A stretch of DNA of 64,000 nt, taken from Bacteroides ndongoniae. Lineage in GTDB: Bacteria; Bacteroidota; Bacteroidia; Bacteroidales; Bacteroidaceae. The position numbers and the translations under genes are program-made. Below are positions 36,214 to 45,178 of the stretch, one piece after another (positions within the stretch are counted from its first letter, which is position 1; each line of letters begins with the position of its first letter). The stretch is taken from contig NZ_FNVV01000013.1 in assembly GCF_900108345.1 (NCBI RefSeq), positions 966,944 through 1,030,943 of the forward strand. Reading direction: 5' to 3'. A model generated the notes under the pieces. The model saw nothing but the letters and a program-made list of their open reading frames with translations, had not been told where the DNA came from and did not search any database.

Positions 36214-39200
36214 TTACGATGGGTTTTCGGGCGACAGGCGCTTCTCTTTTTCCTGTAGCTTGTCCTTGGCATATTGGCTTGGACTGACGTTGAAGTGCTT
36301 TTTGAACACTTCGCGGAAATATTTGGCATCGTTGAAACCTGTCTTTTCGGCTATTTCCGTGATGCTGTATCTTTGTTCTTCCAGCAGTTGGGCAGCATAT
36401 TTCAGTTTTATCAGGCGGATATAGTCGGCCGGCGCCTGGTCGGTCAGTGCTTTTATCTTGTTGTAGAAGCTGGTACGGCTCATATTCATCAGGCTGCAGA
36501 GGGTATCGACATTGAAGTTGGGGTTGTCCATGTTTTCATCGACACCTTTCTTCACGGCTGCGATGAACTCTCGGTCAAGGTCGTTGCTGCAATTGCTGCA
36601 AGGTATGTCTGCGCCTTTGTCATTCAGCTCCAGGTTGGCATATTTGCGGCGCAACAGTGCACGGTTGGCCAGCAGATTGGCTATCGTAGCTCGTAGAATA
36701 CCGATGTTGAACGGCTTCACTATGTATTCGTCGGCACCGCTTTGCAGGCCTTCTATGATGTTTTTGTCTGTGCTGAGTGCTGTCAGCAGAATGATGGGGA
36801 TATGCGAAGTCTCGATATCTTTCTTCAATATCTGGCACAATTCGTCGCCACGCATTTCGGGCATCATAATGTCCGAGATGACCAGACTTGGCATTATTTC
36901 TTTTGCCATGCCAAGGGCTTCCTTGCCATTGTTGCACACCTGAATACGATATTCGTCGGACAAGCTGTTTTGCAGATAAGTTCTCAGTTCGTCGTTGTCT
37001 TCTACTATCAGCAGTTTAGGCAGGTCTTCCGACTGTTGGTTGGGGTTTGATTGTTTTTCTGCTGGCATACGGACCTGTGCAGTCTGGACAGTTATATTAT
37101 GTCCGGCATTTCCATCGTTCTGTTCCGGATGAGCAAGTGCCTTTCGGTACTTCCTTTTGTCTTTCGGGAACGTGACTTTGATGGACGAGCCTTTGTTTTC
37201 GGTACTGCTGAAGCTGAGTTTTCCCTTGTGTATGTTAACCAGTTTCCATACCAGTAGCAGTCCGATGCCGCTTCCTGTTATTTTTGAGTTGACGGCATTG
37301 CTTCCACGGAAGTGCATTTTAAACAGTTTCTTCTGTTCGGATGCCGGTATACCGATTCCGGTATCTTTTACTTCGATGCTCCACGAGTCGTTGTTATCGG
37401 TAGCGCAGATTTGTACGCTGCCTCCTTCTGGTGTGTATTTAAGGGCATTCGATATGATATTTTTCAGGATGGAATCCATTTTGTCCTTATCCAACCAGAC
37501 GTTGAGGTACTGGAAGTTCTTTTCATAAGTCAGGGCAATCCGTTTGACATCGGCATATGCCTTGAACACATGAATGGTTTCTTCAATATAAGTATTCAGC
37601 TCATATTCGGCTACGTGTAGGTTGCTGGAGTATGTATCTGCCCGTTCAAAATTGAGCAGGTTGGTAGTCAGACGTAATAAGGCATTCACATTCCGCAAAG
37701 CGGTGTTCAGGTTGCTTTTTCCTTTTTCGCTCAGTTGTTCGCGTTCTTCCACTTCTTCCAAGGGGGCTTTTATCAGGGTTAGCGGGGTACGGATGTCGTG
37801 TGCCGTATTGATGAAGAAACGAATTTTCTCGTCCGAAACTTTCCTTTGCTTTTTCATCATTAAAATACGCATGCCGGTAGCGACAATGCTTAGCAACAGG
37901 ATGATGTAAAAGGCGATAGCCCATCCGCTCAGCCATATTGGTTTTTCTATGATGATCTGCATGCTGCGTTCTTCCAGAATTACATTGCGGTTTTCATTCG
38001 AGATGGCTCGTATGCGCAAGGTGTATTCTCCCGGATTCAGATTGGTGAAGCGGATGCTACTTTCCCGGCTGGGGCGGCTCCAGGCGTCGTAAAAGCCTTC
38101 CAGCTTCCAGGAATAAAGAATCAGCGAAGGATAGTCATAATTGATGGACGATACCTGCATGGAGAATGTATTCTGATCGTACTTCAGCCTGAGGGTTTCT
38201 GTTTCGTTGATGTCGGTCTTCAGAGGAGAGTCCTCGTCGTTGGGATAAACCGTCTGGTATAGCACACGCAGGTCGCTAAGTACCATTTTAAACTTGTAAT
38301 CACTGGGAAGCACAATGTCTTTGCTGAATTCGATGGCACCGTCCGTGCTTCCGAAAATGAAATTTCCGTTTTTGCGCAACGTTCCCGAGGATGCGTTGAA
38401 GTGGTCAGACTTCAGACCATGTTCCTTGGTCCAGTTGTGGAAAGTTTTATCGACGGTGCTGAAGTTACTTAATCCGCTTTCCGTACTAAGAAATATGTTA
38501 TCCTGTCCGTCGGACAGAATATCGTAAATGTTGTTGGATATCAGTGCGCTGTTTTCTGTATAGTAGCGTTCGAACTTGCTTGTCCGGATGTCGTAGATCA
38601 ACAGACCGGCATTGTTTGTTCCGATATACAGCAGGCTGTCGCCGGCCTGATAAAGAGAATAAATGTAATAAGACTCAATAGGCATGGAGATGGATTGCGG
38701 CTTTCCACTTTCTTTGTCAAGCAAGTAAAGTCCGTTTGTCGTTCCTATCCACATGTGTTTCTTGTCTTTTTCAAGAATGGTAGTGACTCCTGTCAGATCG
38801 TCGAAATAGCGTATCTCCTTCTTCTTATAATCTATCTCTTTCAGGTTGTAATAACCACCCGACCACACTTTACCTTCCGAATCCAGTGTAATGGAACGGA
38901 TGTATTTGTCGGGGCGGATATTCAGGTTGCCGAACAAAGAAGGAGTAAAGAAGTTTACGCTGTTGTTGTGCTTGTTGATTTCGTAGATACCGGAACTGTA
39001 TCCGCCTGCCCAGATGATGCCGGGAGCTACCTCGCACAGAGAGAGGAAAGCATGGTTCTTGCTATGGAGTTCCTGGTCGAACATACTGAGATATGAAGTC
39101 CATTTTCCGCTCTTCACTTCATAAAGGCTGATACCGTTGTTGGTAGCAAACCACAAGTCGCCATCATGATCTTCGATGATGGCATTTACCTGATCGTTGA

Positions 39201-40248
39201 CGAGCGACTGACGGTTGCCGATGGAGTGTTTGATCCATTGATAGGAAGCATAGCGGTTGTTGCGTACGGTGATTCCTATGGGATAATTGGCCATCCAGAT
39301 GCGTTGTTCGTTATCGATGTAGATATCGCTGATGTTGTTGCCATTCATTCCATTGTTACTGTTGTAGTCGGCTACGATATATGGTTCCGATTCGTAGGTA
39401 TGGACGTTGCTTTTGTAAATTCCGGCTCCGTCGGTAGCTATCAGTATTTCGTTATCGTTCAGAGCTTGGATGCAGTTGATGGTGATGTCCATCAGGCCGG
39501 CCTGAAGAGGGCGCATCCGGTGGTTGTCCAGTTCGTAGACATAGACTCCGCGCTGAAAGGTACCGATGAAGACCTTGTGTGAAGGACGGTGGTAGTATAA
39601 CTCGTTGATTTGGAGTGTGAGGTTGTCTAGCTGTTCGCAAGGCGACACCTTTAGGGTATTGTTCTGAAGTTGGGCATAATGAATGCCGATGTCAGTTCCT
39701 ATAAAGTAATGTGTCGAATCTATTTGTTCGATTCCTGTGATGTTTCCGTTTATTTCGTTTTGAATGGTGGTAACCTTGCTTGTATCCGAATGGAACAGGT
39801 AGATGAGGTCGGAAGTGCAAAGCCAGACAACACAGTTGTCATCTACAAAGCCATAACTGACAGGGGAATGGATTTCTTTGACAAAAGCACTTTTAGGAAG
39901 TTTGTAGACCAGTTGAAATGTGTCGTGTACGTCATCGTAACGGAAGACACGCCCTTGTTTGCCTATTTCCCACAGTGTTCCTTTCTTGTCGATACAAAGC
40001 CAGTTCAAGTTCAGGATAGAGCTTACCTCTTCTTCTCCGTCCATCAGTTTGTAGGGCTTGAAGTCTTTTCCGTTGAAGCGGTCTATTCCGTCGTGTGTAA
40101 GAAACCACATGTATCCCTTTTTATCCTTTTGGATAGCATATACTTGTCTGTTGCTTAGTCCGTTTTCTACTCCAATGTATTTGTAAGTCTGAGCTATGCA
40201 AAGCAGTGGAAACAGGAGGAATATGAAAGAAAGAACCTTTTTCAACAT
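36214..40248 (-). CDS. Hybrid two-component system sensor/regulator (HTCS), orphan
   Basis: 1344 residues. Signal peptide MLKKVLSFIFLLFPLLCIAQ, a divergent propeller sensor (GYMWFLTHDGIDRFNGKDF, GDLWFATNNGISLYEVKSG), Y_Y_Y domain (about 690-765), membrane helix near 775-795, kinase core with FFINTAHDIRTPLT (D replaces the usual E after H), HATPase, receiver (about 1075-1190; ISDIMMPEMRG), a linker with CSNCSND, and an AraC HTH (TEIAEKTGFNDAKYFREVFK). Neighbours are chromate-transporter genes and purL; no polysaccharide genes are adjacent, so its target is probably elsewhere. Confidence 0.95.
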   Translation of the reverse strand: MLKKVLSFIFLLFPLLCIAQTYKYIGVENGLSNRQVYAIQKDKKGYMWFLTHDGIDRFNGKDFKPYKLMDGEEEVSSILNLNWLCIDKKGTLWEIGKQGRVFRYDDVHDTFQLVYKLPKSAFVKEIHSPVSYGFVDDNCVVWLCTSDLIYLFHSDTSKVTTIQNEINGNITGIEQIDSTHYFIGTDIGIHYAQLQNNTLKVSPCEQLDNLTLQINELYYHRPSHKVFIGTFQRGVYVYELDNHRMRPLQAGLMDITINCIQALNDNEILIATDGAGIYKSNVHTYESEPYIVADYNSNNGMNGNNISDIYIDNEQRIWMANYPIGITVRNNRYASYQWIKHSIGNRQSLVNDQVNAIIEDHDGDLWFATNNGISLYEVKSGKWTSYLSMFDQELHSKNHAFLSLCEVAPGIIWAGGYSSGIYEINKHNNSVNFFTPSLFGNLNIRPDKYIRSITLDSEGKVWSGGYYNLKEIDYKKKEIRYFDDLTGVTTILEKDKKHMWIGTTNGLYLLDKESGKPQSISMPIESYYIYSLYQAGDSLLYIGTNNAGLLIYDIRTSKFERYYTENSALISNNIYDILSDGQDNIFLSTESGLSNFSTVDKTFHNWTKEHGLKSDHFNASSGTLRKNGNFIFGSTDGAIEFSKDIVLPSDYKFKMVLSDLRVLYQTVYPNDEDSPLKTDINETETLRLKYDQNTFSMQVSSINYDYPSLILYSWKLEGFYDAWSRPSRESSIRFTNLNPGEYTLRIRAISNENRNVILEERSMQIIIEKPIWLSGWAIAFYIILLLSIVATGMRILMMKKQRKVSDEKIRFFINTAHDIRTPLTLIKAPLEEVEEREQLSEKGKSNLNTALRNVNALLRLTTNLLNFERADTYSSNLHVAEYELNTYIEETIHVFKAYADVKRIALTYEKNFQYLNVWLDKDKMDSILKNIISNALKYTPEGGSVQICATDNNDSWSIEVKDTGIGIPASEQKKLFKMHFRGSNAVNSKITGSGIGLLLVWKLVNIHKGKLSFSSTENKGSSIKVTFPKDKRKYRKALAHPEQNDGNAGHNITVQTAQVRMPAEKQSNPNQQSEDLPKLLIVEDNDELRTYLQNSLSDEYRIQVCNNGKEALGMAKEIMPSLVISDIMMPEMRGDELCQILKKDIETSHIPIILLTALSTDKNIIEGLQSGADEYIVKPFNIGILRATIANLLANRALLRRKYANLELNDKGADIPCSNCSNDLDREFIAAVKKGVDENMDNPNFNVDTLCSLMNMSRTSFYNKIKALTDQAPADYIRLIKLKYAAQLLEEQRYSITEIAEKTGFNDAKYFREVFKKHFNVSPSQYAKDKLQEKEKRLSPENPS

Positions 40249-40301
40249 GATTGTCGGTTTTTATTGGCACTAACAGAGAATGTGCCCTTGTATTAAGATT
40301 A

Positions 40302-40309
40302 CAAAAATA
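40302..40309 (-). promoter_or_regulatory. -7 box of the orphan HTCS gene
   Basis: Minus-strand TATTTTTG, 53 bp before the ATG. No TTTG at -33. Confidence 0.45.
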
Positions 40310-40364
40310 GGATTTTTATTTGAGATAAGCAAAAAGGAGGTGGCATATCTTACGGATAAAATAA

Positions 40365-40432
40365 ATACGGATTGTACGTGAAGTCACTGAATAATTGAGG
40401 AATATCCTCGTGACACTGCGTACAATCCGTAT
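40365..40432 (-). terminator. purL transcription terminator hairpin
   Basis: Perfect 14-bp outer stem ATACGGATTGTACG/CGTACAATCCGTAT with inner pairings (GTCAC/GTGAC, GAGGA/TCCTC). It lies 33 bp beyond the purL stop. Confidence 0.75.
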
Positions 40433-40465
40433 GGTGTCCTCTAGAAAGAGGGAGGTAAAATGATT

Positions 40466-43400
40466 TTATTTATTATTCATCTTTTCTTCTACCCACTTGC
40501 GTGCGTTGACGAAGGCTTCTATCCACGGTGTTACCTGGTCGCTGCCCAAACGGTCGGCTGGGTAGTAAGCGTTCTGCCATGGGAAGATGGCACGCTCCAG
40601 GTGAGGCATGATAGCCAAGTGGCGGCCATCGGGGCTGGCAATACCTGCTACCGAGTAGTCGGAACCGTTAGGATTGCCGGGATACTCATCGTAGGTGTAT
40701 TTGGCCACGATATTGTAGTGGTCTTCGTCGTAAGGTAGGGAGAACTTGCCTTCGCCGTGAGCCACCCAGATGCCCAGCTTGCTGCCACTCAACGAACCGA
40801 ACATTACGCTGCGGTTGGTCGGGATAGTCACACCCAGGAAGCGGCTTTCGAACTTATGCGAGTCGTTGTGGAGCATGCGTCCGCGTTTCTCGTCGGTGGG
40901 GTTGATGAGGTTCAGTTCCATCATCAGCTGGCAACCGTTACATACACCCAGTGAGAGGGTATCTTCGCGGGCATAGAACTTGTCAAGCGCTTCTTTTGCC
41001 TTGGGGTTGAAGAGGAAGGCGCCCGCCCAACCTTTGGCTGAACCAAGTACGTCGGAGTTGGAGAATCCGCCGCAGAAGACAATCATATTGACATCTTCCA
41101 GCGTTTCGCGTCCGCTTACAAGGTCGGTCATGGTTACGTCCTTCACGTCGAAGCCGGCCAGATAGAGTGAGTAGGCCATTTCGCGTTCGCCGTTCGTACC
41201 CTTTTCGCGGATGATGGCTGCACGGATGCCGCTCGGTGTACGACGGTCGGGGCTGATGCCGTATTGCGAGAGCTTGCCAGTGAATTCGGGCATGAAGGCC
41301 AGATCCATAGGCTGCATCTTGTAGTTCTCGAAACGCTTCTTGGCGCAACCGTTCATTGATTGACGACGGTCGAGCAGGTAAGAAGTAGAGTACCATACGT
41401 CGCGCATGTAGTCGATGCCGAACTGATAAGTGGCACCGTCTTTTTCGACGAGGATGTGACGCTCATCGGTCGGCTTACCAATCTTCACGAAGCCTACACC
41501 TGCGTCTTCGAGTATCTTCTTCACTTCGTCCTTGTGCTTGTCGGCTACCTGAATAACGATACCCGGGTTTTCGGCAAACAATATCTTGATGAGGTCGTTT
41601 TCCTTAATCTTGTCGAGGCTGATTTCCATACCGCCTTCTACGTTGGAGAAGCACATTTCGAGCAGCGTGGTGATGAGACCGCCTGCCGAGATGTCGTGTC
41701 CGGCCAGGATGAGGCCTTTGTTCACCAATTCCTGAACGGCGAGGAAGGCGTCGCGGAAGTATTCGGGATTCTGTACGGTAGGTACGTCGTCGCCGACTTT
41801 GCCCAGTGACTGTGCGAAAGCCGAACCACCCAGTTTCAGGGTGTCGAAGCTGAAGTCGATGTGGTAGAGTGTGGTCTTATGGTCGTTCACCAATACGGGC
41901 GAAACCACTTTCTTCACGTCGCTCACTTCACCGCCAGCCGATACGATGACCGTACCCGGAGCAATGACTTTGCTTCCGTCGGGGTATTTCTGTGTCATGG
42001 ACAACGAGTCCTTACCGGTAGGCACATTGATCTGCAGAGCGCAGCAGAAGTCGCTCAATGCTTTGACTGCCGTGTAGAGGCGTGCGTCTTCACCTTCTTG
42101 TGAGCGGCAAGGCCACATCCAGTTGGCGGAGAGCGATACGCTATCCAGACCTTCGGCCAGCGGTGCCCATACGAGGTTGGTCAATGCCTCGCTGACAGAG
42201 AGTACAGAGCCGGCAGCCGGGTTGGCCAATGCGGCTTGCGGAGCATGACCCAGCGAAGTGGCGATACCTGCCTGACCACGATAATCGAGGGCTACCACAC
42301 CACAGTCGCTCAGCGGCAGCTGAAGTTCGCCTACGCATTGCTGGCGGGCAATCTTACCTGTTACGGAACGGTCTACCTTGTTGGTCAACCAGTCTTTGCA
42401 GGCTACAGCCTCCAGTTGGAGTACGTTGGCCAGGTATTCATGCAGTTTGGGTAGTTCGTAAGTCGGCATTTCGTAATGACGCTCTACGGTTTTGTCTACC
42501 ATGTATGTTTTGGGTGAAGAACCGAACATTTGGTCAACGGCCAGGTCGAAGGGGCGCACGCCGTCAGCTTGCTCGAAGCAGAAGCGGTGGTCGCCGGTTG
42601 TTTCGCCTACGACGTACATTGGGGCGCGTTCGCGTTCGGCAATCTTACGTACGTGTTCGATGGCTTCTTCCTTGATAAGCAATCCCATACGCTCCTGACT
42701 CTCGTTGGCAATGATTTCTTTGGCCGAGAGGGTCTTGTCGCCGATGGGAAGTTTGCTCATGTCGATGTGTCCACCACATTCTTCTACCAATTCGGAGAGA
42801 CAGTTCACGTGTCCGGCTGAACCGTGGTCGTGGATGGAGACAACAGGGTTGACATCTTCTTCGCAAAGGGCGCGTACTACGTTGTAGGCACGTTTCTGCA
42901 TTTCGGCGTTGGCGCGCTGTACGGCGTTCAACTCGATGCCGCTGCTGTATCGGCCTGTGTCTACAGACGATACGGAGCCGCCGCCTAAACCGATGCGGTA
43001 GTTGTCGCCACCCATCACTACGACCTTGTTGCCTGCTTCGGGTTTGCCTTTCAGGCAGTCGCGCTGCGTGCCGTAGCCTACGCCACCGGCCAACATGATC
43101 ACTTTGTCGTAGCCGTAGACTTCTTCTTTTTCTTTATGTTCGAAGGTCAGCACCGAACCGCAGATAAGCGGCTGACCGAACTTGTTACCGAAGTCGCTGG
43201 CACCGTTGGATGCCTTGATCAGAATCTGCTCGGGTGTCTGATACAACCATTTGCGCACGGGCAGGATTTCTTCCCACTCGCGTCCTTCTTCCGAACGGGG
43301 GTAGGAGGTCATGTAGACTGCTGTACCTGCGATGGGCCAGGAGCCTTTACCGCCACCCATACGGTCGCGGATTTCACCACCCGTACCGGTTGATGCACCA

Positions 43401-44176
43401 TTGAAGGGCTCTACAGTGGTGGGGAAGTTGTGTGTTTCGGCTTTCAGCGAGATGACACTCTTGATGTCCTTCACCTGGAAGTAGTCGGGTTTCGAGTGAT
43501 CGGCGGGTGCGAACTGCTCGATAACGGGACCTTCGGCAAAGGCTACGTTGTCTTTGTAAGCCGATATGATTTTGTTGGGATTTTCCTGTGTTGTCTTCTT
43601 AATCATCTGGAAGAGCGAGGATTCCTGCTCTACGCCGTCGATGATGAACGTACCGCCGAAGATTTTGTGACGGCAGTGTTCGGAGTTGATTTGGGCGAAG
43701 CCGAATACTTCGGAGTCGGTCAGCGGACGTCCGAGGTCTTTCTCCACTTTTTTCAGATAGTCCATCTCTTCTTTCGAGAGGGCCAGACCTTCCTGCTCGT
43801 TGTAGGCTTCGAGGTCTTCGATGTGGACGATAGGTTCGGGCTTGCGGTTAGTGGTGAATACTTGTTGGTCGAGTCCTTTGTACATGCGTTGCAGCATAGG
43901 GTCGTGGTCGGCGTTTTCGTCGGCTACGGGGAAGTACTCTTCTATGCGCAGAATGCCGTTGAGGCCCATGTTCTGAGTGATCTCTACGGCATTTGTACTC
44001 CAGGGAGTAATCATTTCGCGGCGCGGGCCTACGAAATATCCTTTCAGGTTTTCTTCACTTTCGGGGGTGGCTTCTCCAAAAAGCCAGCAGAGCTTTTCGC
44101 TTTCTGCCTGCGAAATGGCGTGTTCGCATTCTACGGCAATCACGCTTTTTTGAGGAGTTCTGTAGAAAGAAATCAT
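40466..44176 (-). CDS. purL: Phosphoribosylformylglycinamidine synthase, large single-chain type
   Basis: 1236 residues. Converts FGAR, glutamine and ATP to FGAM in purine synthesis. N-terminal PurS-like region, linker, two AIRS-type ATP-binding halves (KAETHNFPTTVEPFNGASTG, GRYSSGIELNAVQRANAE, VPTGKDSLSMTQK), then a glutamine amidotransferase domain with nucleophile LGVCNGCQLM and a C-terminal WVAHGEGKF containing the His. Full length for the fused form. Two tandem promoters lie 81 bp apart upstream. Confidence 0.97.
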   Translation of the reverse strand: MISFYRTPQKSVIAVECEHAISQAESEKLCWLFGEATPESEENLKGYFVGPRREMITPWSTNAVEITQNMGLNGILRIEEYFPVADENADHDPMLQRMYKGLDQQVFTTNRKPEPIVHIEDLEAYNEQEGLALSKEEMDYLKKVEKDLGRPLTDSEVFGFAQINSEHCRHKIFGGTFIIDGVEQESSLFQMIKKTTQENPNKIISAYKDNVAFAEGPVIEQFAPADHSKPDYFQVKDIKSVISLKAETHNFPTTVEPFNGASTGTGGEIRDRMGGGKGSWPIAGTAVYMTSYPRSEEGREWEEILPVRKWLYQTPEQILIKASNGASDFGNKFGQPLICGSVLTFEHKEKEEVYGYDKVIMLAGGVGYGTQRDCLKGKPEAGNKVVVMGGDNYRIGLGGGSVSSVDTGRYSSGIELNAVQRANAEMQKRAYNVVRALCEEDVNPVVSIHDHGSAGHVNCLSELVEECGGHIDMSKLPIGDKTLSAKEIIANESQERMGLLIKEEAIEHVRKIAERERAPMYVVGETTGDHRFCFEQADGVRPFDLAVDQMFGSSPKTYMVDKTVERHYEMPTYELPKLHEYLANVLQLEAVACKDWLTNKVDRSVTGKIARQQCVGELQLPLSDCGVVALDYRGQAGIATSLGHAPQAALANPAAGSVLSVSEALTNLVWAPLAEGLDSVSLSANWMWPCRSQEGEDARLYTAVKALSDFCCALQINVPTGKDSLSMTQKYPDGSKVIAPGTVIVSAGGEVSDVKKVVSPVLVNDHKTTLYHIDFSFDTLKLGGSAFAQSLGKVGDDVPTVQNPEYFRDAFLAVQELVNKGLILAGHDISAGGLITTLLEMCFSNVEGGMEISLDKIKENDLIKILFAENPGIVIQVADKHKDEVKKILEDAGVGFVKIGKPTDERHILVEKDGATYQFGIDYMRDVWYSTSYLLDRRQSMNGCAKKRFENYKMQPMDLAFMPEFTGKLSQYGISPDRRTPSGIRAAIIREKGTNGEREMAYSLYLAGFDVKDVTMTDLVSGRETLEDVNMIVFCGGFSNSDVLGSAKGWAGAFLFNPKAKEALDKFYAREDTLSLGVCNGCQLMMELNLINPTDEKRGRMLHNDSHKFESRFLGVTIPTNRSVMFGSLSGSKLGIWVAHGEGKFSLPYDEDHYNIVAKYTYDEYPGNPNGSDYSVAGIASPDGRHLAIMPHLERAIFPWQNAYYPADRLGSDQVTPWIEAFVNARKWVEEKMNNK

Positions 44177-44262
44177 AATTATTATAGCGCTATGTTGATG
44201 ATAAAATTCTTTATTATCAAGTTGTTTCGGGGATTATGGCTCCCTTTGTCCTTTTTCGTATG

Positions 44263-44293
44263 CAAAGATAGTGCAAACCGAGTGAAGTACAAA
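44263..44293 (-). promoter_or_regulatory. Proximal purL promoter (cassette copy 1)
   Basis: Minus strand TTTG (44290-44293), 19 nt, TATCTTTG (44263-44270); 86 bp before the purL ATG. Upstream of it is an inverted repeat AAAAAC-AAG-GTTTTT. Confidence 0.82.
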
Positions 44294-44403
44294 GCAAAAA
44301 CCTTGTTTTTAGCTTTTACTTCCGAGGTGCCGCCTTTCTTCTGGAAAGATAGTGCAAACCGAGTGAAGTACAAAGCAAAAACCTTGTTTTTAGCTTTTAC
44401 TTC
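44264..44403 (-). repeat. Tandem duplication of a 59-bp promoter cassette
   Basis: 44264-44322 and 44345-44403 are identical over 59 bp, 81 bp apart. Each holds the hairpin AAAAAC-AAG-GTTTTT, -33 TTTG and TATCTTT. In the distal copy the last base of the -7 box is C instead of G (44344), so it may be weaker. A diverged third copy drives lysE at 45125-45173. Confidence 0.92.
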
Positions 44404-44455
44404 GGAGGCGTGGTATGTTTCATTTTGGTTTTTAGGGTAGCGTAAAAGCTGCTTC

Positions 44456-44498
44456 ACTTGCATGTACGTTACATCGATACTTGCACGTACGTTACATC
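44456..44498. repeat. Two-unit 23-bp direct repeat
   Basis: 20-bp units at 44456-44475 and 44479-44498 differ at one base (TGCATGTACGTTACATC against TGCACGTACGTTACATC). The period is again 23 bp. Internal ACGTAC/GTACGT symmetry. Confidence 0.75.
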
Positions 44499-44585
44499 CT
44501 TCACCGCATCTTTCTGTTTATCAGATGATTAATAAATTTGTTTTTCGTGGGGTGGAGCCAAGGAAAATGGGCAGATTCGGAAGTG

Positions 44586-44628
44586 GTGAAACTAAAAGGT
44601 GAATCTTCCGTGAAACCATATGTTTCAC
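44586..44628. repeat. Degenerate inverted-word cluster (GTGAAAC/GTTTCAC)
   Basis: GTGAAAC at 44586 and 44610, GTTTCAC at 44622, plus a partial GTGAATC at 44599. Spacing is near 24 bp, so it may be a decayed array of the type seen at 16657-16742. Confidence 0.4.
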
Positions 44629-44824
44629 CGTATTGCACTGAAAACCAGTATGCTGAAAGCCGGGTGAAAGCGTGAAGGCAAATTGGAGGGTTTAAGGTTT
44701 AAAGTTGAGGGATGAGGGTTTGAAGTTTGAAATGTATCCCTTTCACTATTCATTTTTAATTATTCATTTTTCATTCTCAACGTCCCTCTTTATCCGTGTA
44801 ACATCGGTAGTTAGCTGGCGTAAC

Positions 44825-45052
44825 AAGCAATGCTGTCTGGTATCGGAAGCAATGCCGTCGGGTTTCACAAGCAATGCAGGCAGGTTTCACAAGCAATGCC
44901 GACTGGTTTTGCTGACAAACCCCACGGGTTTTATTTGTAATCCCGCCGAGTATTGCTTGCAACGCCCACGAGTATTGCTTGTGTTTCTCGCGAGCCGTGC
45001 TTGTGTCTCTCGCGAGCCGTACAAGTGTGGCTCGCGAGCCGTGCAAGTGTTG
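44825..45052. repeat. Array D: ten diverging 22-bp units
   Basis: Units start every 22 bp from 44825 to 45023, with a partial unit at 45045. They change stepwise: units 1-4 begin AAGCAATGC, units 6-7 end GAGTATTGC (reverse complement of the same word), and units 8-10 share CTCGCGAGCCGTRC. Phase is kept throughout. This lies in the 1-kb purL/lysE intergenic region; other parts of that region (44499-44585, 44629-44824) show no gene. Confidence 0.85.
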
Positions 45053-45142
45053 TTTTTGTTTCATATACCATTTGCTTGCATCGTCCGCTTTTGTTATAGG
45101 GCATGCATGTGGATGCACAAGAGTCAAAAACTCGTTTTTCGC

Positions 45143-45173
45143 TTTGTACTTCCCTTGGTTTGCACTATCTTTG
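45143..45173 (+). promoter_or_regulatory. lysE promoter (cassette copy 3)
   Basis: TTTG (45143-45146), 19 nt, TATCTTTG (45166-45173). It shares GGTTTGCACTATCTTTGCA and the upstream AAAAAC-TC-GTTTTT inverted repeat with the purL promoters. The ATG at 45179 begins 5 nt after the box. Confidence 0.82.
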
Positions 45174-45178
45174 CACCC

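Noticed and set aside
44825..45052. CRISPR-like array
   Set aside because: Units are contiguous 22-mers that drift in sequence, with no constant repeat plus unique spacers and no cas genes nearby.
44705..45178. N-terminal extension of lysE to 375 codons
   Set aside because: The extension is translated from the 22-bp repeat array and promoter DNA; the LysE signature sits at the expected distance from ATG 45179.
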